The position numbers were made by a program, and so were the translations under genes. Below, piece after piece: positions 1 through 13,500 of a DNA stretch of 64,000 bases (positions are counted from its first letter, which is position 1; the number at the start of each line of letters is the position of its first letter). The notes under the pieces are model-generated. The model was given only the letters and a program-made list of their open reading frames with translations. It was not told the origin of the DNA and did no database searches. This DNA comes from Liolophura sinensis. Lineage: Eukaryota > Mollusca > Polyplacophora > Chitonida > Chitonidae. The stretch lies in contig NC_088304.1 in NCBI RefSeq assembly GCF_032854445.1, positions 4,960,001-5,024,000 on the forward strand. The letters run 5' to 3'.

Positions 1-1450
1 TGTGGTGTGATGTGAATACCTGATAGGAGACCAGGAGGTAGGTGTTCAGCAGGTGGTTATTGTAGCTAGGGGTGGGGGTTTGATCTTCCTGCTGTACTGT
101 GGTGTTATGTGAATACCTGATAGGAGACCAGGAGGTAGGTGTTCAGCAGGTGGTTGCAGGAGCTAGGGGTGGGGGATTGATCTTCCTGCTGTACTGTGGT
201 GTGACGTAAACACCTGATACCAAACCAGGAGGTAGGTGTTCAGCAGGTGGTTATTGGAGCTAGGGGTGGAGGTTTGATCTTCCTGCTGTACTGTGGTGTG
301 ATGTAAATACCTGATAGGAGACCAGGAGGTAGGTGTTCAGCAGGTGGTACAGGAGCTGGGGTGGGGGTTTTGATTTTTCTGCTGTACTGTGGTGTGATGT
401 AAATACCTGATAGGAGACCAGGAGGTAGGTGTTCAGCAGGTGGTTACAGGAGCTGGGGTGGGGGTTTGATTTTTCCTGCTGTACTGTGGTGTTATGTGAA
501 TACCTGATATGAGACCAAAAGGTAGGTGTTCAGCAGGTGGTTATTGGAGCTAGGGGTGGAGGTTTGATCTTCCTGCTGTACTGTGGTGTGATGTAAATAC
601 CTGATAGGAGAGCAGGAGGTAGGTGTTCACCAGGTGCTTACAGGAGCTGGGGGTGGGGGTTTGATCTTCCTGCTGTACTGTGGTGTTATGTGAATACCTG
701 ATATGAGACCAAAAAGGTAGGTGTTCACCAGGTGGTTACTGGAGCTAGGGGTGGGGGTTTGATCTTCCTGCTGTACTGTGGTGTTATGTGAATACCTGAT
801 ACCAGACCAGGAGGTAGGGTGTTCACCAGGTGGTTACAGGAGCTAGGGGTGGGGTTTGATCTTCCTGCTGTACTGTGGTGTGCTGTGAATACCTGATACC
901 AGACCAGGAGGAAGTTGTTCAGAAGGGGGTTACTGGAGCTGGGGGTGGGGGTCTGATCTTCCTACTGTACTGTGGTGTTATGTGAATACCTGATACCAGA
1001 CCAGGAGGTAGGTGTTCAGCCAGGTGCTTACAGGAGCTGGGGGTGGGGGGTTGATCTTCCTGCTGTACTGTGGTGTTATGTGAATACCTGATATGAGACC
1101 AAAAGGTAGGTGTTCAGCAGGTGGTTATTGGAGCTAGGGGTGGAGGTTTGATCTTCCTGCTGTACTGTGGTGTTATGTGAAATACCTGATAGGAGACCAG
1201 GAGGTAGGTATTCAGCAGGTGGTTATTGGAGCTAGGGTGGAGGTTTGATCTTCCTGCTGTACTGTGGTGTGATGTGAATACCTGAAGGAGACCAGGAGGT
1301 AGGTGTTCACCAGGTGGTTATTGTAGCTAGGGGTGGGGGTTTGATCTTCCTGCTGTACTGTGGTGTGATGTGAATACCTGATAGGAGACCAGGAGGTAGG
1401 TGTTCAGCAGGTGGTTACTGGAGCTAGGGGTGGGGGTTTGATCTTCCTGT
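1..1450. repeat. 97-bp minisatellite, about 15 copies, truncated by the left edge
   Basis: Units such as TGTGGTGTGATGTGAATACC begin at 1, 98 and 195 and continue to about 1450. Copies differ by point changes (GGAGACC versus CCAGACC) and small indels. The array lies in the MEAK7-like intron just after exon 6 and ends about 10 bp from the exon. Confidence 0.95.
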
Positions 1451-1460
1451 TGCAGGTAAC

Positions 1461-1556
1461 ATGCAGGAAGCGATGTAGAGATGGTCCACACATAGGCATG
1501 GTAATCAGCTGAGTTCCTTGCTTAATACAGTCCAGGTGAGGCACATCTGCAATGTC
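1461..1556 (-). CDS. MEAK7: MEAK7-like exon 6, start of the TLD domain
   Basis: The acceptor TTTCCCCAG opens a phase-0 frame beginning D-I-A-D-V-P-H-L-D-C and reaching G-P-S-L-H-R-F-L-H, which fits the first strand and turn of a TLD domain. The 3' border is less sure: the best donor, GTTACC at 1455-1460, is weak and lies at the edge of the 97-bp minisatellite. The next exon should begin with His-Val and lie left of the window. Confidence 0.55.
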
Positions 1557-4500
1557 CTGGGGAAACATCCAAGTGTGACAAGAATTAAAACACAGGGTTT
1601 ATATATTTGATTGGTGTTTTACAGCGAACTCAAAATTATTTAACTTTATAAGACCGCGGCCAAGCATTATGAAGGGGATTACGCTTAATCATCCGCAGGT
1701 TGCTACAGATCTTCCCACATACGCCAGAGAGGAAGCCAGCATGGCCTTTTTTTCTTGTTTTTTTCATAAGCGCAGTGATAACACTATATGGGTTATTGCC
1801 TCACATCCAAACCAAATTCAATGATGAAACAGAAGACAGAAAACTTGACAAAATGTACAATACAAACCTTGGGCACAGCCCTAGGTATAGACTCCAATAT
1901 ACCTCATTATTACTCTATTTAAATGACCTAATTTTTAATACATGATAAAAGTTGCCCATTTTTTCTCATTCTAGCCATTGATCTTGGAGAGGTCTTTTAC
2001 AGGTTTATTCAGAAGGCAGATTGTTACTATACCAAAGAAAGGTCAGATTCAGTTATATTTTCTGATGATTTTTTGGGAGGAAAATTTTAAGTTATTTAAT
2101 AAAATGTAGTTTATCTTTCCTACTAACATTAAGCGCATACATCAACACTGGTAATAAATCTTTGACTTTTTACCAGTTCTGAAGGCATCCTCGCCCCCTG
2201 AAGGACAGACAGCAGCCAGGTGTGTGTGCCAGTATACAGGTGAGGGCTGTTCCAAGACATCCAGGTAGACAGAGCTTCCAAGGTCAAGGTGCTCTGACTG
2301 CCAAACTGTAGAGAAACAACCACGAGAAATCACAACCATATACATATGCAGACTTATCTATTATTTCATGGGCGGTTAACCATATAACAGAATATTCCAC
2401 TGACGCAAAAGTGGTCAGGTGTAATGAGGGAAGGAAAGTGCACTGAGTAAACCTGGCAATGTCCTCTGTCAGGTGCATTTTCCTGAGAAACTACCCGAGG
2501 TGCTGCAGCCTATAACCCAATGAGAGACCAGTTTCTTACCTACTGTACTTTAAAAGTCAAATATTTTAAAAACTTCTAAACTTTAATAACCTGTAAATAC
2601 CTGTCTGGAATTTCTACACTGTCAACAGCATTATGTAAGGTTTATTCTGCAATATTTTTAAATATTGAGCCTGTGTTTCTCTTAGGACTGAGATAACTTT
2701 CTCACAAGTCAGAACACTGTGTCACTACAGCACAGCAATACAGTGTGTCCACATGAAGTGCTTGCATGCTGAAATACACTGAGTCAACACTAAGTCCTTG
2801 AGTTCAGCAATACAGTGTCAACACGAAGTGCTGGAGTGCATCAATACGCTTTGTCAACGAGAAGTGCAGCAATACACTGTCAACACGCAGTGCTGGAGTG
2901 CATCAATACACTTTGTCAACGAAAAGTGCAGCAATATACTGTCAATAAGAAGCGTTTAAGTGCAGCAGTACATTGTGTCAACATCACAAAAGTCCTTGGT
3001 GTAGGAATACACCGTGTCAATAACAACGTCTTGACTCCAGCAATAACAGTAAATGAGCAAAGCGTCCTTAAGTCACATACACTTTTTCATATTGGAAAAA
3101 AAAGGCAGAAAAAACCACAAGTAAATAAGAGCATCTGATAGTCAGTGTTATTTAATACTGAGATGAGAACGCTTTTCATGATGCAATGCTTGTCCATTAT
3201 TCCTTGTAAAGTGACAAACAACCTTCTGGCCCTTTCTAGCTGGTAGCAGCTGTGCTTGTCCTGGATCAATGGCCACAGACACATCACTTATATAAAAATA
3301 TACTCTGTCATTTGGCTCTGAGCAATTAACAGCACATGGCAGTATAAAGGAATATACACGTGGCAGATATAAAAGTGTTATATATACCAGTACACACAAG
3401 GTGGAGCGTTCACAAAAAAGTAATAGCCAGGCATGCCAGGTTTAGAAATTTATGTTAAAAATAGTATAGGCAGGCTTGCTGATTTGGTTGTCAGTTATGA
3501 TTAACAACCATTTCTGACTCTTACTTCATTTCAGAGGCAGAGGATTTGTCCAACATGCCGAACATGCCGTGAGCGTCAGCAGTTAATGAGCAAAGCCAGT
3601 GACATAGGTCGTGAACAAATAATTATCATCCATCAATGGACCAAGCCTGTGCTTCTGCGCATTCAAAAAATTCCCCACCTGACATCACTTTCCCAAATTT
3701 CACTATACTGATGGAAATATCAGAATGATAATACCAAATACGCTTCAAAAAATAATAAATACTGAGCAAAGACCATCAATCATGCAATCATGCACTCATG
3801 TCTGCGACCAGTCTGCCATCATTCTGCGACTATTCTGCAAAAGCACTATAATTTTATCAGGCTTGCTATGATAACATGAACACTTGCATGACACGTCCGT
3901 TGTTCAGATGTGTGGAATAACATACAACAGGTGTACAATGAGACACCTCTATCACTCAGACATGTGTACAATAACATGACAGGTGTACAATATGACACCT
4001 CCATCATTCAGACATGTGTACAATAACATATGACATGTGCACAATAACATATGACAGGTGTACAATATGACACCTCTATCACTCAGACATGTGTACAATA
4101 ACATATGACAGGTGTACCATAACATATGACAGGTGTACAATATGACACCTCTATCACTCAGACATGTGCACATAAACATTTGACAGGTGTACAATATGAC
4201 ACCTCTATCACTCAGACATGTGTACAATAACATGACAGATGTACAATATGACACCTCCATCATTCAGACATGTGTACAATAACATATGACAGGTGTACAA
4301 TAACATATGACAGGTGTACAATATGACACCTCTATCACTCAAATATGTGCACAATAACATATGACAGGTGTACCATAAGATATGACAGGTGTACAATATG
4401 ACACCTCTATCACTCAGACATGTGCACATAAACATGTGACAGGTGTACAATATGACACCTCTATCTTTCAGACATGTGTACAATAACATGACAGGTGTAC

Positions 4501-7500
4501 AATATGACACCTCCATCATTCAGACGTGTGCAATAACATATGACAGGTGAACAATATGACACCTTTATCATTCAGACATGTGTGCAACAACATACGACAG
4601 GTGTACAATATGACACCTCTATCATTCAGACATATGTACAATGTGACACTCCAGTCATTCAGACGTGTACATTATGGCATCCCAATCATTCAGACGTGTA
4701 CAACATAACGCCCAAATCATTCATAAATGTGTACAATAGGACACCCCAATCATTAAGACATATTTACAACAAAACGCTCCAATCATTCAGACATGTTTAC
4801 AATATGACACCCCAATCATTCAGACATGTTTACAATATGATACCCTAATCATTCAGACATGTTTACAATATGACACCCCAATCATACAGACATGTGTACA
4901 ACGTGACACTCCCATCATTCAGATGTGAACAATATGACATACCAGTTATTCAGGTGTATGTACTATATGACACCACTATCATTCAGACATGTGTACAATA
5001 TCACACTCCTATCTTTCAGACATGTGTATAATATGACACCCATATCATTCAGATATGTGTACAATATGACACCACAATCATTCATACATGTGTACAATAT
5101 GACACCCCAATAATTCAAACATTTACAACATGACACCCCAATCATTCAGATGTGTACAATGACACTTCAATCATTCAGACAAGTACAATATGACACTCCA
5201 ATCATTCAAACATGTGTACAATATGACACCCCAATCATTCATACATGTGTACAAAATGACTCCCAATAATTCAACATGACACAGCAGTCATTCAGATGTG
5301 TACAATACACCCAAATCATTCAGACATGTACAATATGACACCAGATACAAACACGTACAATATGACACCAGATACAAATCAGTACAATATGACACCAGAT
5401 ACAAATGTGTACAATATGACACCAGATACAAATCAGTACAATATGACACCAGATACAAATGTGTACAATAACAAGGATACTAACCATACTGTTGACCAGA
5501 GATTCAAACACTATGTCCTCATCACCAGTAGGAGGTTGGATTTTAGAGGCTGTAAGAGTTAAGGTATAGCAGCACTTCACCATCTCAAGAGCTTCTACAA
5601 CACAAAAGAAAATCACACATTTACTTATTTTATTTGCATACTACATTGTACCATAGAATATTTTCGTTCTACATGTATGCTAAACGTCAAATTTATGGTT
5701 CATGAAATCCGAGTAAAATCCAAAGGAAACAAGCAGTCATTAACAAACCTTGATTTATTTATCTATGTGACTGTTGCTCAAAGCTATTCTCAAGAGTTTT
5801 TTTCCTGTATACAATGCACAGTTTGGTAATCCATAGTTAACATGCTAGCACAGCACAATCATCCAGAAGCCTCATACCAATGCAATCAGTACGAGTTCAA
5901 GTCCAGCTGATGTTAGCTACTTCTCTCGTCATGTGGGAATGTCTGCCAGCAAACCTTCGGATGGTGTGTGGGTTTCCCCTGGGCACTGCCAGTTTTTGTC
6001 CCGCCATAAAGCTGGCCGTCACATAGTATACGTGAAATATTCTTCAGTACAGAGTAAAGCAAATAAATATACAATGACAGACATTTTTATGGACCGAAGA
6101 AACCGGAGGGCAGAGTGTAAACCCCAGACCAATGGCAAGTCAGAGACAAACTTCCCTATGTGATGTGAAGACAGACAATGTTTGTAGACTGCCCAAATGA
6201 CCACACTTGTGTCACTGATAAACTAACTGTCACAAAGGCTCCACAAACAGCGAAAGCGCTGTTAATTTTAACAAAGGCACTGAACATATAGAACCTCACC
6301 TGCTTTTGTTAAGTGATCCTTACTCGCTGAGAACAATGCAAAATAATATTTTTTTAATGACTCTTCATTCAAACGAAGCACTTCTTTCCCTGACTTGACA
6401 AAATGGTGCTGGCTGAGGCGCTCCTTTTCTGTGTGTCCATGGACAAGCTGTAAGAATAGTAGCTGTCCGAATCTCTCCAGAGGCCCCTCAAATGCATTCT
6501 GAAAGAAAGAAATGCATTCTGAAAGCAACAAACGTATTCAGTCTGAAGGAAACAAATGCATCCTGAATGAAAAAAAATGCATTCAATCTGAAGAAAACAA
6601 ATGCATTCAATCTGACGGAAACAAATGCGTTCTCAAAGAAACAAACACCTTCTGAAAGAATTTAACTAACACATTCTCAAAATTCTCAAAATGCTGACAG
6701 ATATCCACGCGTACATATAAGTACATGTGCAACATATGTAACAAAAAGACAACAAACTGTTCGGTATGGCACCAAGCATATTTTAACATACCAATAGATG
6801 GGGAAGATTTAAAATTAAATCTCACATTTAAATCAGAATATCCATCAGTTTAATTATGCCAAATTTAAAACGGTCACAAATATATCTGAGCCGTCATCAT
6901 GGTGGAATGTGGTTCAGGATACACTGTATATACATGTATATCTGAGCCACCAGCATGGTGGAATGTGGTTCAGGATACACTGTATATACATGTATATCTG
7001 AGCCAGCAACATGGTGGAATGTGGTTCAGGATACGCTGTATATACATGTATATCTGAGCCAGCAGCATGATGGAATATGGTTCAGGATACACTGTATATA
7101 CATGTATATCTGAGCCAGCAACATGGTGGAATGTGGTTCAGGATACACTGTATATACATGTATATCTGAGCCGTCATCATGGTGAAATGTGGTTCAGGAT
7201 ACACTGTATATACATAAATATCTGAGCCAGCAGCATGATGGAATGTGGTTCAGGATACACTGTATATACATGTACATCTGAGCCACCAGCATGGTGGAAT
7301 GTGGTTCAGGATACACTGTATATACATGTATATCTGAGCCAGCAACATGGTGGAATGTGGTTCAGGATACACTGTATATACATGTATATCTGAGCCAGCA
7401 ACATGGTGGAATGTGGTTCCGGATACACTGTATATACATGTATATCTGAGCCAGCAGCATGATGGAATATGGTTCAGGATACACTGTATATACATGTATA

Positions 7501-10500
7501 TCTGAGCCAGCAACATGGTGGAATGTGGTTCAGGATACACTGTATATACATGTATATCTGAGCCACCAGTATGATGGAATGTGGTTCAGGATACACTGTA
7601 TATACATAAATATCTGAGCCAGCAGCATGATGGAATGTGGTTCAGGATACATTGTATATACATGTATATCTGAGCCACCAGTATGATGGAATGTGGTTCA
7701 GGATACACTGTATATACATAAATATCTGAGCCAGCAGCATGGTGGAATGTGGTTCAGGATACACTGTATATACATGTATATCTGAGCCGTCATCATGGTG
7801 AAATGTGGTTCAGGATACACTGTATATAAATGTATATCTGAGCCACCAGCATGGTGGAATGTGGTTCAGGATACACTGTATATACATAAATATCTGAGCC
7901 AGCAACATGGTGGAATGTGGTTCAGGATACACTGTATATACATGTATATCTGAGCCAGCAACATGGTGGAATGTGGTTCAGGATACATTGTATATACATG
8001 TATATCTGAGCCAGCAACATAGTGGAATGTGGTTCAGGATACATTGTATATACATGTATATCTGAGCCAGCAGCATGATGGAATGTGGTTCAGGATACAC
8101 CGTATATACATGTATATCTGAGCCACCAGTATGGTGGAATGTGGTTCAGGATGCACTGTATATACATGTACATCAAAAAGCCACTACATTTTCATCACAT
8201 CCCACCACTTATTTATCTGAGTGGGATTTAACGCCAAAGTTAAGTCTAGCTCTCGTTAACTTAGCAGGCAGTTGTCAGGATTATTGGCGGATAAAACACA
8301 GGGGAATAAAGAGCCTCTTCAGCAATTATTTTATTTATTTATTTGATGGTATAACACCATCCATACTTTTATTTTTTTTTTAACTTTATAAACCAGCATG
8401 TATACTGAAAAATGATATGGTAAGTTGCCGTGTATAAGCTGTTGGGAAAGGAAGGCTTTATCGGCCAAGAAGATCTATACTCCAGCTGGCATGCCAATAT
8501 CATCCGCTGTGAGCACTTTACGGGAGACTTCTCTGATCTACCGGCTTACTTTCAGTGTGTCTCAGTTAGCGAGTGTCTGTAATTACTGAGAAGGGACGGT
8601 ATCTAAAACTTTGCCAATGACTTATTGCACATTTTGTCTTATTCTGGGAGTTTGTTTGATCTTAGACCGATGTCTTAAGGGTTGTTTGGAAGGTAGGATG
8701 ATTATGATATCCTATTAAGTTTCAGAACAAAAAGTAATATTTTTGGACATTTATTTGCCTCAAAAACTACACTTTTTGGAGGTGAATCCGATGGCAGTCA
8801 GGTTTATTAGTGGAGGAAACAGATTTAAATATGTCATTCTGATTGGCCAACAGCCTGATAGCAGTAAATTAGAGATACTCCACTCCAAAGCAACGTACTC
8901 CACTGGACAAAGTAAGATACCCCACTGGACAAAGTAAGATACCCCACTATACAAAGTAAAATATCCAACTAGACAAAGTAAGATACTCCACTAGACAAAG
9001 TAAGACACTCCACCAGACAAAGTAAGATATCCCACTAGACAAAGTAAGATATCCCAGTAGACAAAGTAAGATACTCCACTAGACAAAGTAAGATATCCCA
9101 CTGGATAAAGTAAGATATCCCACTAGACAAAGTAAGATACTCCACTAGACAAAGTAAGATATCCCACTGGACAAAGTAAGATATCCCACTAGACAAAGTA
9201 AGATACTCCACTAGACAAAGTAAGATATCCCACTGGACAAAGTAAGGAAGACATAGAATTTAACCTAATATACAAGCACCCCACAATTTTCCTCAAACCC
9301 ATTTAACATGTTCTCACTGCGATATATGTGAATAATTGCTGAGGTGGTGTTAAGCCAAAATCATTCATTTATTCACTTAATAAATTGCACACACGAGAAG
9401 ACTCTCAAATATGACTGCAAATGTAACCGGAATGACACCATGGCAATTCATCAATCCATCCACCCATCAAATCATTTTACTCACCTCAAACGTAGTTTTG
9501 GACAAATGTGTTGAGTCATCAGATTTGTCCTCTCCAGTAGCTGTGGATTCAAGTTTCTGTGAAAAAAGGCAAATAAATAAATAATAAATAAACATAACAT
9601 ACAAAATAAATTCACTAAATTAAGCTTATTTAGGTGTCATAGAGCCAGTACAGGTTATACAGGGCAATAGAAAAACAGCTACTAGAATTTCACAATAATA
9701 TGTTAGACAAAGACACCCAGTGATCCAATAATCCACAAAATGTGTTGACGAGCACTGGCTGAGAGTTTAGAGTGTCTTTTATTCCGAATCAACAGACCCA
9801 GGTTCAAGACCAAGTCATGTCGTACATACATAAAAGACTCTGACATTGGCAATCTTGGTATTTCTCTGGCCTCTTGGCCGGGCTGATGTTGATACAATGT
9901 GACTTGATACAAAGGTGTCAAGGGAGGCAGGGGTCAAACTGTTTCATATTACGAGATATTCGGAGTGAAGACCTTGACAAAATCTGAGTTCATCCAATCT
10001 GATTCAAAGGTCACTGTGTAAAATGTATATGACTTGTGTTCCTTTTTTATCATGTAAAACATTATGGAAATGGACAAAATACAACAATCAATCATTTACA
10101 TGTCATCATTTTAATTATGAGCTCTTCAAAATGACTGAATGACCAAACATTTCAATCTATGATGCTTTATGTCCTTGGCATGGTGTTTCATTGAGGCAGC
10201 ACTAGAAATTAGGACCAGCTACTGCTACTAGGAGACATCATTGTGAAATATTGGAAATGTAGTAAAGAATGTGAGGTCAAACACCAGGCAGTAGTACAGG
10301 CCAATCAGTCAGAAGATATTCACAAATGCCTGGCTTCTAATTCAGACAGCATATGTTGAATCTTTCAAAGTCACAGTTCATGGAAGAGTTAAAACATACT
10401 GAATATGAATTCGACCTTGGAAAAGAACTTAACCATGGGTCAAGGTGGTAATACATTATAATTAAGGTCATAGTTTTAATGGAGAAGGCAGTATTTACAT

Positions 10501-13500
10501 GAATCTGCCCGATTTCCTCCCACCATAATGCTGGCCGTCATGAGAAGGTCTGCCAACAACCTGCGGATGGTCGTGGGTTTCCCCCGGGCTCTGCTCAGTT
10601 TCCTTCCACCATAATGTTGACCGTCGTCGATCAAGTGAAATATTCTTGAGTACGTCGTAAAACACCAATCCAATAAACAAATATACGATAATCCCATAAT
10701 GAATAATTAGGATTTATCTCCACATTGGCACGAGTCAAAAAACAAGAAACTACACACGAGTACCTGCTACGTGCCATGGTTCAAAATTAAGGGTGCATGT
10801 GTGTACGTTTTGGCCGGTGGACCTAAAAAAGTTTATCTACAGAGATAACCATTTTGTAAATATAAAAATTTACCTCAAGTTTAACGACTTTGTTAGCCAG
10901 GGTGCACTCACAAATGATTTTCTGATTTATCCAGATCCGCAAAGTACCGCTACCTATTCACTAATGAAGTAAACATGAACAGTTGCTGTATTTCACCTAA
11001 AGTTTAGCTTTTTTTCAAGTGACACATTTTGCTTGATTGATTAATCCACCTTATTAGGCCATCTAAGATGTATTTAATTTGGATTTTATAAAACACTCAA
11101 GAATATTTCACTTATGTGACGGTGAACAGCATTATGATGGGATAAATACCCACAACCATCCGCAGATTGCTGCACCTGCCCGAGTGATTAGAGTGTCACA
11201 CTGTGCATGCGTCTGAATGATTGCAGCGTCACACTGTGCATGCGTCTGAATGATTGCAGTGTCACACTGTGCATGCGTATGAATGATTGCAGTGTCATAC
11301 TGAACACCTGTCTCAATGATTGGGGTGTCACACATTGTATGCGTCTGAATGATTGTTGTGTCATATTGCACACGTTTGATTGATTGGGGTGTCATTGTAT
11401 AAGTCTGAACATTTGGGGTGTCATGTTGTAGTCTACACGTCTGAATGATTCAGTGTCATACTGTACATGTCTGAATGACTGTAATGTCATATTGAACATG
11501 TCTGAATGACTGGAGTGTCATATTGTACACTTCCTCTCTGGCCGTACGTGGGAAGGTCTGGCAGCAACCTGCATATGGTTGTGGGTTTTCATCGGGCTCT
11601 GCCCGGTTTCCTCCCACCATAATGGTCGCCATTGTATAAGTGAAATATTCTAGAGTACGGCATAAAACTCCAATCAAATAAATAAATTAATCACACATTG
11701 TCTGAATGAATGAGTGTCACATTGACCACATGTCTTAATGACTGGGGCATTCTGTACAGATGCCTGAATGATTAAGGTGTCATGCTGTGCACGTCTGAAT
11801 GACTTGGGTGTCCTATTGTTGACATATCTAAATGACTGGGATGTTACTGTACACACGTCTGACTGATTGGGGCCTCATATTGTACAAATGACTGAATGAT
11901 AGGGGTGTTACATTGTACCCATGCCTGAGTTTTTTGGTGAAGTTTGATATTATTTTTTATCACAAAAGCCGTTGTTGACATTATAAGTATTGTTTTATGG
12001 TCTTTATGTACTTCTGAAACGGCATTTTTACAAGCCCAACTTTAAATGAAATACAGTATTTCCAAAATGTAGTACCAGAAAGATACCATGAAGCGAAAAT
12101 TTGATACACCACTGTGCACATAACATTGATGTAGCTGTTTTTATGCACTCTTTTGAATTAGTTCCAGTCAGAAATAATCTCCGATCCCTGTGAGATTAGA
12201 CACAGACATGACAAACCTGACAAACTTAACTGCAGAGGTAATCTGGGTCAAACCAGTGCTATGGCCTAGTTCTTAATGGGTGTGTCAATTCCTCTGTCTC
12301 CCAGAGACTCTGTACACATATATAGTACATGGATATACACAAACCAGTCACGGAGCATTAGATCTGTATAACATTGGCTAACACAATTCAAACCTCAACC
12401 CTCTGTGCGACTTAAACACATACCTGATATCAGGTATGTAACACCAATATAAGCCATTTTCATGGTTAACAATTATATTTTAAGAAGGAAAAGTTCACTC
12501 TGAATAGTGTAGGCAGAAAATAAATACGATAATAAGTTAAACATGCTGTACAGCTTTCAGCATAAGTATTCACTTAGAACAAAGAAGAATTCAGTGCAAA
12601 GCAAGTACACTGTATTCTGAAAAGATGGCTAAAATAATATGTTAATTTTAATTTAAGTCCTTGAATCATGAAAACGTTATCAAAACTAATCAATTTGTCT
12701 TGTTTGTCAGTTCAATTATCACACCTGATTCTGCGAGAAAATATACAGAGAATCAGGAATGAAATGCACAGTGATACTGCCCAAAAATATTGCCTTACAC
12801 ATTCGACAGAGTTTAAATACAATCATGCAAAACAAATTATTATTTAAGTATTATTTGAGTGTTATTATTTCAACCATGTACTCAGGAAGATTAATTAACT
12901 TTTACATGTATGAGAGTGATCACATTTATGTAAGGGCACAAAAAATATCAGTGCCCTGAATAAATCACTACTCTTAACCTGCTGACTTAAAGGGATACAG
13001 ATTTGTTGCTGACAGAAAGGTAGTAACGTACATTTATTCCCGCACGACCATGGCTGCAGGATTAAAGGAATAAAATATCTGCAATCACCCAACATTTGTA
13101 TCCATGTAATGTCAAAGCAGTAGTAGCTGGGTTGTAGCACTTAACTGTTCAAGGGTAGTGAGGCTGTGCAGAAAATGCCGTAGACATGGGTGTCTGTATA
13201 AGGGCCCTGGTCCACATGGCTACAATAATATTGCACCCCAAGTCCTAGGCACATGATCAGTTTCACTGATAAGCACAAAGACAGCTCATCCTGTTATCTA
13301 TTACTATTTAACTATCATTGAAGGAACCACTCTATGTAGTGAAGATGGCTGAAAAATATTGATGTATTTCATCATCAATTAATCCACAGCAATCTGGGAC
13401 AAAATATGTAATTGTATCTCACCTACTGTATGTGACAAGGCAGATTTACTCTTCCTGATCCCTGGATGTGCATTAGTGATAAGATGCCTTGGGTCAGTGC

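Noticed and set aside
3952-4519. Two similar 103-codon minus-strand ORFs rich in Cys and Tyr
   Set aside because: They are two copies of a 256-bp higher-order repeat, not duplicated genes.
7250-8383. ORFs of 96-102 codons in the 56-bp array
   Set aside because: Repeat-derived frames without domain or splice signals.
8872-9246. CRISPR-like short direct repeats
   Set aside because: 22-bp units abut without unique spacers, and the region is an animal intron.
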